This document shows positions 1-5,332 of a stretch of DNA of 6,663 nt, one piece after another. Under the pieces are notes generated by a model. That model was not told where the DNA came from. It was given only the letters and a program-made list of their open reading frames with translations, and searched no databases. The DNA lies in NCBI GenBank assembly GCA_030640215.1, contig DAOWJU010000324.1, positions 1 to 6,663 of the forward strand, in the 5' to 3' direction. Positions within the stretch are counted from its first letter, which is position 1, and every line of letters starts with the position of its first letter. This DNA comes from Desulfuromonadales bacterium. GTDB taxonomy: Bacteria; Desulfobacterota; Desulfuromonadia; Desulfuromonadales; BM103. Both the position numbers and the translations under genes were made by a program.

Positions 1-2
1 AG

Positions 3-416
3 GCCGAGCTCAGTGGGGCTTATCCAATCATCCCGACCATCCCGACGCCACTTGATCAACTCGCCGAGAGCGTCTCTAGAATTGTCAAGAAAGTTGAGAA
101 GATTCCGTTCGACAAGATCGGCAAGGATTTACAGGTTGCTATCGGTTCACTGACAGTGATGCTTGATGAAATCAAGGTCATGTCAGGCAATATTAACCAG
201 GAGACAGTACCCAGGATTAATAGTGCACTTGACAGTCTTGAAGAAGCAATGGACGGAGTCAATGAAACATTAGGCCCTGATTCTGCAATTAACTACAACG
301 CTCGCCAGGTTACAAACGAGATGGCTCTGTCGATCCGGTCGATCCGGTCACTATTAGAGTACCTGGAACGCGATCCTCAGGCGTTGCTTCTCGGTAAGAA
401 GGGAGATAAGAAATGA
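3..416 (+). CDS. pqiB: PqiB-family MCE transport protein, C-terminal end only
   Basis: The last 137 codons of a gene that begins before the window. The reading frame is open from base 3 to the TGA at 414-416. The visible protein has the PqiB C-terminal pattern: a Pro-rich IPTIPTPLDQL stretch, then KIPFDKIGKDL, a long amphipathic helical segment (LDSLEEAMDGVNETLGPDS), and the closing SIRSLLEYLERDPQALLLGK. In this family, PqiB is anchored in the inner membrane, and its stacked MCE domains plus a C-terminal coiled-coil needle form a tunnel across the periplasm for lipid movement. Only the coiled-coil/needle part is visible here; the MCE domains and the expected pqiA lie outside. The next gene overlaps by 4 bp (ATGA) and encodes the matching outer-membrane lipoprotein, which supports the assignment. 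A YebT/MlaD-type MCE paralogue is the main alternative. Confidence 0.85.
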   Translation, partial: AELSGAYPIIPTIPTPLDQLAESVSRIVKKVEKIPFDKIGKDLQVAIGSLTVMLDEIKVMSGNINQETVPRINSALDSLEEAMDGVNETLGPDSAINYNARQVTNEMALSIRSIRSLLEYLERDPQALLLGKKGDKK

Positions 417-1033
417 TCGGACATGCTATTCGTAAAAGTGGTGCAGTGGTCGTACTGTTCGTCATTGTCCTTCTGCTTTCTGGTTGTCTCAGTCGCAGTT
501 CACCGAAAGTCACTTATTACAGCCTGTTGAAAATGGAACAGTTGGGTGAAGTGCAATCGCTTGCAGCTCTCCCTGATGTCAAATTGGGAATCGGTCCCAT
601 CGCGATTCCAGATAGTCTGAAACGTGCGCAGATTGCTACTCGTCAGCACGGTAACCAGTATGAATTTGACGAGTTCAATCGCTGGGCCGGGCTACTGGAG
701 AGGGATTTAACTTCTGTTCTGGGAGATAACCTTGGGCAATTGCTCGGTGTGGAGAAAATTGGCTTTTTCCCGTGGATGCATCATTTCAAACCGACTTATC
801 GGGTCACGATTGATGTGCTACGATTAGATGGCGCAATCGATGGTGAAGCGGTCCTTAGTGCACGCTGGGCGATTTCCGATGCCGAAGGCAGGGAACTTCT
901 TGCTGGCAAGAAAAGTGTTTACAGACAACCACTTGAGGGTGCCAGCTATGCTGCGCTGATCAAGGCCGAGAGCCAGGTTGTCGGCGAATTGAGCAAAGAA
1001 ATTGCTGGAGAGATAGCTGCCCTGGTGAAATAA
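413..1033 (+). CDS. pqiC: PqiC-family outer-membrane lipoprotein (ABC-type transport auxiliary component)
   Basis: 206 residues. A hydrophobic N-terminal signal (about residues 9-24) ends in the lipobox L-S-G-C with Cys25 as the lipidated residue. Position +2 is Leu, not Asp, so sorting to the outer membrane is expected. The mature part has the PqiC/DUF330 pattern: YYSLLKM, then GIGPIAIPDSLKRAQIATR (about 59-78), then FDEFNRWAGLLERDL (about 83-97). PqiC sits in the inner leaflet of the outer membrane and docks the PqiB tunnel. The start is well set: GGGAG at 401-405 lies 7 nt before the ATG, and the ATGA overlap with the upstream gene implies translational coupling. The length fits the family. 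It is probably the last gene of a pqiABC operon, since a terminator follows about 30 bp after the stop. Confidence 0.88.
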   Translation: MIGHAIRKSGAVVVLFVIVLLLSGCLSRSSPKVTYYSLLKMEQLGEVQSLAALPDVKLGIGPIAIPDSLKRAQIATRQHGNQYEFDEFNRWAGLLERDLTSVLGDNLGQLLGVEKIGFFPWMHHFKPTYRVTIDVLRLDGAIDGEAVLSARWAISDAEGRELLAGKKSVYRQPLEGASYAALIKAESQVVGELSKEIAGEIAALVK

Positions 1034-1060
1034 AAAGCATTTAAAGCAAAGACAGATAGT

Positions 1061-1092
1061 AAAAAGGGCTCTTCGACTGGAGGGCCTTTTTT
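1061..1092. terminator. Bidirectional intrinsic terminator between convergent operons
   Basis: An A5 run and GGGCTC at 1061-1071 pair with GAG..CC and T6 at 1080-1092, with an 8-nt loop (1072-1079) and a two-G bulge. The stem is flanked by A on the left and T on the right, so on either strand the transcript ends in a U-run. It lies 27 bp after the pqiC-type stop and 20 bp beyond the stop of the converging - strand gene, so it can serve both. Confidence 0.75.
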
Positions 1093-1112
1093 GCGTTTCG
1101 AGGGGACAACCA

Positions 1113-1646
1113 CTAGAAACGATATCCCAAACCAACCATGTGCAGGTTGAGACCTGGATTGGCATCGTACATACTGCCATTGGATGTGTGTTGAAAGCGG
1201 TAGTTGAGAACCATCGGTTGCCAGTTGATGGCCAGACCGACATGACTGGTAAATTGCAGCCATCCACCGTAATCGTCTTTGCCGTATTCCTGGTCGAGCA
1301 TCCAGGTTGGCCGAAAGCCGATCTCCAATTCCATGGCATCATCCCACATACCTAGAACCAGATCCGCACCGATAGACAGCATATAGCCTTCATTGTCTCT
1401 GGCCTCAAGGTAGGTTGCTCCCATATCGAAACGAGTGCTTAAGGTGGCCTGATCCCCGATTCTTGTGCCCCAGGGCAATTGCTTTAAAAAGTAGATTTCC
1501 GCAGCGACATAACTTTCTTCCAAGTTATGGCCACTGTCGTCTGCTCCACCACGCATGCCGATTTCCATATCAGTGGCTGTCCCAGCGCTTGACCAGACGG
1601 GTGTCATGAGAAGACATAGTACGGTTATTAAAATGAAATTTCGCAT
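1113..1646 (-). CDS. PagL-like acyloxyacyl hydrolase (lipid A 3-O-deacylase family), outer-membrane beta-barrel
   Basis: 177 residues. A Sec signal peptide (about 1-21, ending S-S-A) is followed by about 156 mature residues, close to PagL size. Alternating hydrophobic beta-strand patterns run through the protein, and it ends in aromatic Phe (GLGYRF), as outer-membrane barrels do. The family motif is clear: FQHTSNGSMYDANPG, with His153, Ser155 and Asn156, and Asn163 at His+10. PagL removes the 3-O acyl chain of lipid A using a His-Ser-Glu triad. Here the Glu position (His+14) is Asn167, so either the third residue differs or the activity does; similar NPGxN sequences may occur among distant family members. 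The start follows the preceding HD gene by 3 nt, and the nearest AGGAAA is 14 nt away, so translation is probably coupled. Family is fairly sure, exact reaction is not. Confidence 0.8.
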   Translation of the reverse strand: MRNFILITVLCLLMTPVWSSAGTATDMEIGMRGGADDSGHNLEESYVAAEIYFLKQLPWGTRIGDQATLSTRFDMGATYLEARDNEGYMLSIGADLVLGMWDDAMELEIGFRPTWMLDQEYGKDDYGGWLQFTSHVGLAINWQPMVLNYRFQHTSNGSMYDANPGLNLHMVGLGYRF

Positions 1647-1649
1647 AGT

Positions 1650-2231
1650 TTAGTGTGTGATTTCCTGGTGGATTGATTCAAAGAGGCTTTTGTAAAAAGT
1701 ATATGCTTCCATTCCAAGCGGATTCCCTTGCGATGCCAGTGAATCGATTCTCAGGAATTCGAGCAACAGGGGGAATCTCGGGTCAGTCATATATTTACGT
1801 TGGGTTTTACTCAAGTCACTGGGCTTTTTTAACTGCCAGGAGTGATGAAAAATGTGATGACGAATGACCCAAAGGATGCTCTCTAGACGATCAACTGGCA
1901 GCTCAATACGGACGAGGATATCGCTGGCCATCTCTGCCCCCAACTTGGCATGACCATAGGCGGTGATTCGCCCATTCTCATTCTGCACCGTGGTGGCTGG
2001 TTTGCCGATATCATGTAGCAGGGCGACCCACAGTAAGTCGGGGTCGCACTCAGAAGGGCAGGATTCGATGGCCAGGCGGGTGTGGATGGCGACGTCGCCT
2101 TCGGCATGATATTCCTGTGGCTGCGGAGTGCCTGCCAATGGAACCAGCTCCGGGATTGCTTCACTGAGGCGATCCCACCAGCCTGTTTTTCTTGTCCTTA
2201 GCTCATTTTCGAGGCACCCCGGCAAAGTCAT
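1650..2231 (-). CDS. HD-domain phosphohydrolase related to the HD region of tRNA nucleotidyltransferases
   Basis: 193 residues from the chosen start. The metal-binding HD signature is complete: His42 and His50 in the EYHAEGDVAIH stretch, the HD pair 73-74 followed by Ile-Gly-Lys, His94 in AYGHAKLG, His125/His126 in VIRHHIFHH, and Asp163 in RIDSLAS. GTPQPQEYHAEGDVAIHT and the LLHDIGKPATT block resemble the HD half of bacterial CCA-adding enzymes, but no nucleotidyltransferase domain is present, so this is a free-standing HD protein. In that family the HD domain hydrolyses 2',3'-cyclic phosphates and 2'-nucleotides; the substrate here is unknown. Start choice: an upstream ATG at 2294 would overlap the previous gene by 67 bp. 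The ATG at 2231 gives an ATGA overlap with that gene's stop and has AGGAG (2247-2243) 11 nt upstream. It is co-transcribed with the CBS-HEPN-like gene before it. Confidence 0.75.
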   Translation of the reverse strand: MTLPGCLENELRTRKTGWWDRLSEAIPELVPLAGTPQPQEYHAEGDVAIHTRLAIESCPSECDPDLLWVALLHDIGKPATTVQNENGRITAYGHAKLGAEMASDILVRIELPVDRLESILWVIRHHIFHHSWQLKKPSDLSKTQRKYMTDPRFPLLLEFLRIDSLASQGNPLGMEAYTFYKSLFESIHQEITH

Positions 2232-3043
2232 CTCTCGCTCTGCTCCTGGCTGGTGCCGAAAGGACTCACGGAATTTTCCAGATTGCATTCCCAACGGTTA
2301 CAGGCAATGACGATTCGTTGCCAACCGCTTGGGATGATTTCTTGAGTGTGTGCCAGATTGTTGCGTAAACTCTCAAATTCTTTAACCGCCTTGCGGGTTT
2401 CCTGACGTGACTGATGGCCTAAGGCTGCCCGAATCTCTTCGTTGTAAGTGATGATCCAACCTTTGTCGCCAAATTGCAGACAGTCGAGCAGCTCAACTTG
2501 CTGACCTCGCCGGTTGCGCTCTTCCTGGAGCTTTTTCGCCAGGGCAAGTCGCTTTTCAGAGAGAAATTCTTGCCAGGAGTTGTTGGCATAGCGTTGTCGC
2601 AAAATCTCCGTCATGGTCATTTCAATCATAGTGATCATGCCGAAGAGGAACATGCGCATCGGCGGTTTTTCCAGGTCGGTCAGTGTGATGATGGCGCCGA
2701 CCCGATCCAGGATAGTGACAAAGCATTGCTGGTTAATGGCCAGAGATTTGACCACATCGATGAGATTAGCGGTATCAGGGATCAGGTCGTCATCAGGTGT
2801 GAAGGGGTGGAAGTGATCAGCGCAGGTGCCGGAGGTCAAATCCTCACGGCGCACATAGCCTTCGACCAGACCATTCTGACGCACGCCGACAAGATTGAAA
2901 CCTTTATCCTGCATAAACTGTTTAACATCTGCTGATTTGGCATAGTCGTCAAAAGAAACCAGGGGCTCTGCAACATCCATCGCTGAGAAACCTTCGAGGA
3001 AAAGGCGTCGCAGACGTGCACTTTGAGTATCTCTCCAGGGCAT
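2228..3043 (-). CDS. Tandem CBS-domain protein with HEPN-like C-terminal domain (RNNLAH)
   Basis: 271 residues. The N-terminal half reads as a CBS pair: the first about 25-70 (VSFDDYAKS..GLVEGYVRREDL), the second about 90-126 (IDVVKSLAINQQCFVTILDRVGAIITLTDLEKP). CBS pairs usually bind adenine nucleotides or related ligands. From about 130 on the protein is helical: a Met/Phe-rich helix (FGMITMIEMTMTEIL), a charged helix (161-180), then ELLDCLQFGDKGWIITYNEE and a helix carrying RNNLAH at 227-232. That is an R-x4-H motif with a polar residue after Arg, as in HEPN-type RNases. An RNase role is therefore possible but unproven. The start is supported by GGAG 5 nt before the ATG. It is the first gene of the - strand operon and overlaps the HD gene by 4 bp. 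No signal peptide, so probably cytosolic. Confidence 0.7.
   Translation of the reverse strand: MPWRDTQSARLRRLFLEGFSAMDVAEPLVSFDDYAKSADVKQFMQDKGFNLVGVRQNGLVEGYVRREDLTSGTCADHFHPFTPDDDLIPDTANLIDVVKSLAINQQCFVTILDRVGAIITLTDLEKPPMRMFLFGMITMIEMTMTEILRQRYANNSWQEFLSEKRLALAKKLQEERNRRGQQVELLDCLQFGDKGWIITYNEEIRAALGHQSRQETRKAVKEFESLRNNLAHTQEIIPSGWQRIVIACNRWECNLENSVSPFGTSQEQSER
2243..2247 (-). promoter_or_regulatory. Ribosome binding site that decides the HD-gene start
   Basis: AGGAG on the - strand, 11 nt before the ATG at 2231. It lies inside the end of the CBS-HEPN-like gene. Together with the ATGA overlap it favours the 193-residue start over the longer form beginning at 2294. Confidence 0.45.
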
Positions 3044-3073
3044 GTGGTCTCCGTAAATTGAGTGGTTATGAGT

Positions 3074-3102
3074 GGGTTTAAACCCGTTTTGATGACTTCA
3101 TC
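3074..3102. repeat. Two adjacent short palindromes in the divergent control region
   Basis: GGGTTTAAACCC (3074-3085) is a perfect 12-bp palindrome. Just beyond it, GATGACTTCATC (3091-3102) has 5-bp arms around CT. Their centres are 17 bp apart. They lie 31-59 bp upstream of the CBS-HEPN-like start, where an operator or promoter for the - strand operon would be expected. I could not find a convincing -35/-10 pair for that operon. Confidence 0.35.
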
Positions 3103-3170
3103 TGTTTGCACCCGCGGTTCCTTTGTGTTTTATGATTTCAATCCACTCAGGAGGCCACCTTTATCTGATG

Positions 3171-3219
3171 TTAATCATTCTCGTCTTAGCCCTGCTTAAT
3201 CATTGAAATAATTGAAATC
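3171..3219. repeat. Direct repeats upstream of and overlapping the ligase-operon promoter
   Basis: TTAATCATT occurs at 3171-3179 and exactly again at 3196-3204, 25 bp apart, with the second copy touching the -35 box. Immediately after, ATTGAAAT is repeated in tandem (3202-3209 and 3211-3218), and the same word is found inverted at 3134-3142 (GATTTCAAT). The repeats could be binding sites for a regulator; the region is AT-rich, so some may be chance. Confidence 0.35.
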
Positions 3220-3230
3220 CTTAGTATATT
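3203..3230 (+). promoter_or_regulatory. Predicted sigma70-type promoter of the retropepsin-7TM-ligase operon
   Basis: TTGAAA (3203-3208) and TATATT (3225-3230) are separated by 16 bp. Transcription would begin near 3237, giving a leader of about 30 nt before the ATG at 3267, which agrees with the chosen start. Confidence 0.55.
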
Positions 3231-3256
3231 TATCTCTACATTCTATCAATGCCCTT

Positions 3257-3260
3257 GGAG
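3257..3260 (+). promoter_or_regulatory. Ribosome binding site that decides the retropepsin-gene start
   Basis: GGAG lies 6 nt before the ATG at 3267. The in-frame ATG at 3249 has no such site before it and would add only six residues, so 3267 is preferred. Confidence 0.6.
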
Positions 3261-3266
3261 TTTATC

Positions 3267-3809
3267 ATGTTTATCATTCGCTGTTTAGTAATGTTCCTGG
3301 CACTCACGATTAGCCCCACCATTTTTCTCTCATCAGCCACAAATGTTTCTGCGGATGATACTAGCTCGGATATCTCAGGTTTTGTGATTATTGGTGAGGC
3401 AGAAAAAGTGACCTTTACGTCGAAAGACTTACGCCTGAACGCGCGTATTGATACTGGTGCACAGACCTCATCTCTTGGCGTTGTTGACCAACAACCCTTT
3501 GAGCGTGATGGCAAAAAGTGGCTGGACTTTTCGGTGCAAGATCCCGATAGCGGGAATCTGATCGATTTTAAAATGCCTGTGGTGCGTATTGCAGAGATTA
3601 AACGACATGGTGCTGCTGCCCAGGAGCGGTATGTGGTTAAACTGAAGATCAAGCTGGGTGATATAGAGATGGAACGAGAATTCACCCTTGCAGATCGTGC
3701 CAGATACACCTTCCCTGTATTGATCGGGCGCAACGTTTTGAGTGGCAAATATCTGGTTGATGTTAATCGTAAATACTCAACCAGTCACTCTGGAGGGAAA
3801 GAGGAATGA
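3267..3809 (+). CDS. Exported retropepsin-like protease ('ATP-dependent zinc protease' family, RimB-like)
   Basis: 180 residues. Residues 1-29 form a signal peptide (hydrophobic core about 8-22, likely cut after V-S-A), so the mature protein should be periplasmic. The body is a single domain of the PF05618/COG4067 type: RLNARIDTGAQTSSLGV with the DTGA motif at 62-65, a beta-rich middle (WLDFSVQDPDSG), and the closing YTFPVLIGRNVLSGKYLVD (IGRN at 153-156). Despite the family name there is no HExxH zinc motif; DTGA and the terminal strand pattern resemble retroviral aspartyl proteases, one motif per chain, so an active form would be a dimer. Related proteins cluster with ATP-grasp glutamate ligases, as here, and may trim what the ligase adds. 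The next gene overlaps by 4 bp (ATGA), so the three genes are translated together. Confidence 0.8.
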   Translation: MFIIRCLVMFLALTISPTIFLSSATNVSADDTSSDISGFVIIGEAEKVTFTSKDLRLNARIDTGAQTSSLGVVDQQPFERDGKKWLDFSVQDPDSGNLIDFKMPVVRIAEIKRHGAAAQERYVVKLKIKLGDIEMEREFTLADRARYTFPVLIGRNVLSGKYLVDVNRKYSTSHSGGKEE

Positions 3810-5332
3810 AGGCTCGCTCACAGATCTTCATATTGGTATCACTCCTGCTCATTGTTGGTATCGGTCTGACTATTTATAAATGCTATGCACTTGGGTTCAT
3901 GTTTACACCGGGCGAGGAAACCGTGTGGCAGGTTCAGGCCCGTATGCAGTTTGACGCAGAAGATGGCCCGGCCAAGGTCAGCCTGGTTATGCCTGCAAAT
4001 GATAAGTCTCGCAGAACCGTCTTCCGTGAAAAGCTCTCCGATGACTACGAATGTGTTTTTGTTAACGAAGACAATATCCGTAAAGCTGTCTGGACTCGCG
4101 ACGATGCGCAAGGTATGCAGGTCATTTATTTCCGCGCAGATTTTTATCGTTTGGGGTCTCCCATTGAAGAAATGTCCCCAACTAATGAACCTCCGCAGGA
4201 CGTCCTGCAAGGACCACATCGGCTTGCAGGTGAAGACATCCTGATGAGGGGCCGTCAGGCAGCCACATCAAAACTGGAGATTGCGCTAAATGTGCTCGGT
4301 CTGATGGATAAAGAAAGAAAAGATCCTCATGTGAATATGCTGCTTGAGGATGTCCAGTACCGTAGTGAGTATATGCAGCAAGTCGCAAATGTTCTCGCCA
4401 TCGACGGGATTCACTCCAAGGCAGTGCGGGGGCTTAGATTGCAGGGCAAGTATACCCAACGTTCCATTACCACTTTTATTCAGGTATACACTGAAGATAA
4501 ATGGGTCTTGCTGGATCCAGACGCGCTTGTCGAGCTTCCGTTTTCTGAAGCGTTATTATGGCCAGATGACACTCACGGTCTGATGGATGTGTATGGTGGC
4601 ATGAACTCGACCATTGCTCTCTCAGTTTCCAGTGTCCAGAAGAGCGCTGGTCAACTGGCGGTAGACGCGGGGCAACTGGGCAGCAGCAAGCTGATTGATT
4701 TTTCGATCTATAGCTTGCCTATTCAAGATCAGAATACCTTCAAGCTTTTGCTGCTTATTCCTATCGGTGCTTTAGTTGTCGTGATTCTGCGCAACCTTGT
4801 AGGTATCCGCACTTCAGGAACGTTCATGCCGATTCTGATTGCCTTGACTTTCATGCAGACCAAATTATTGATGGGCTTGCTTCTGTTCCTGGTGGTGGTG
4901 AGTGTTGGCCTGGTCATGCGTTCCTACCTGAGTCACTTGAACCTGCTGTTGGTGCCTCGCATCGCTTCTGTGCTGGTCTTCGTGATTATTATTTTCGCGG
5001 CCATTGGCATTACCAGCCACAAGTTTGGCTGGCATTCGGGCCACGCGGTTTTGTTCTTCCCGATGATTATCCTGTCATGGACGATTGAGCGCATGTCTGT
5101 GTTGTGGGAGGAAGAGGGGCCGCATGAAGTGTTGATTCAGGGGGGCGGTAGTTTGTTTACAGCTTCACTGGCCTACCTGGTTATGATCAGCCCCAATCTT
5201 GAGCATTTGATCTTCAACTTCCCCGAACTGTTGCTGGTATTGCTTGCCATTATCATCATGATTGGCAGCTATAGTGGTTTCAGGCTGCTTGAACTGGGAC
5301 GTTTCGAACCGATGACGCGGGGCGATGAATGA
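3806..5332 (+). CDS. Inactive transglutaminase domain fused to seven transmembrane helices
   Basis: 508 residues. One membrane anchor (about 8-29) is followed by a soluble domain (about 30-305), predicted periplasmic, and then a C-terminal bundle of hydrophobic segments (about 311-330, 338-350, 352-372, 385-404, 411-427, 446-463, 472-490). The hallmark GIRTSGTFMPILIALTF (333-349) and SWTIER (424-429) match the 7TM_transglut family. The soluble domain keeps a transglutaminase-like core: the GIHSKAVRGL turn (201-210) and KWVLLDPD (232-239). The catalytic residues look lost: Arg186/Ser187 sits where the Cys belongs, and Thr222 replaces the His of the usual HAW; Asp237 remains. It may bind a peptide or amine substrate without cleaving it and hand it across the membrane. 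Start: GGAGG at 3792-3796 gives a strong ribosome site 9 nt before the ATG, with ATGA overlap on both sides. Confidence 0.85.
   Translation: MKARSQIFILVSLLLIVGIGLTIYKCYALGFMFTPGEETVWQVQARMQFDAEDGPAKVSLVMPANDKSRRTVFREKLSDDYECVFVNEDNIRKAVWTRDDAQGMQVIYFRADFYRLGSPIEEMSPTNEPPQDVLQGPHRLAGEDILMRGRQAATSKLEIALNVLGLMDKERKDPHVNMLLEDVQYRSEYMQQVANVLAIDGIHSKAVRGLRLQGKYTQRSITTFIQVYTEDKWVLLDPDALVELPFSEALLWPDDTHGLMDVYGGMNSTIALSVSSVQKSAGQLAVDAGQLGSSKLIDFSIYSLPIQDQNTFKLLLLIPIGALVVVILRNLVGIRTSGTFMPILIALTFMQTKLLMGLLLFLVVVSVGLVMRSYLSHLNLLLVPRIASVLVFVIIIFAAIGITSHKFGWHSGHAVLFFPMIILSWTIERMSVLWEEEGPHEVLIQGGGSLFTASLAYLVMISPNLEHLIFNFPELLLVLLAIIIMIGSYSGFRLLELGRFEPMTRGDE

Noticed and set aside
330..347. 9-bp tandem repeat (TCGATCCGG twice) encoding Ser-Ile-Arg twice in the PqiB-type gene
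   Set aside because: It is in frame, and by memory of the family pattern (RSLR-x-LADYLER) it adds no length, so it is probably chance codon use and not a recent duplication.
824..1342. Reverse-strand open frame running across the pqiC-type gene end and the terminator
   Set aside because: It overlaps two well-supported genes in other frames and has no family pattern.
2232..2294. Longer HD-gene form starting at 2294
   Set aside because: Its 21 extra residues come from an alternate frame of the upstream gene's end; the ATGA overlap and AGGAG favour 2231.
2474..2935. Long forward-strand open frame opposite the CBS-HEPN-like gene
   Set aside because: It has no recognisable protein pattern, and the opposite strand encodes a coherent domain protein; it is a shadow frame.
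3249..3266. In-frame upstream ATG for the retropepsin gene
   Set aside because: No ribosome site precedes it and it is only about 12 nt from the predicted transcription start.
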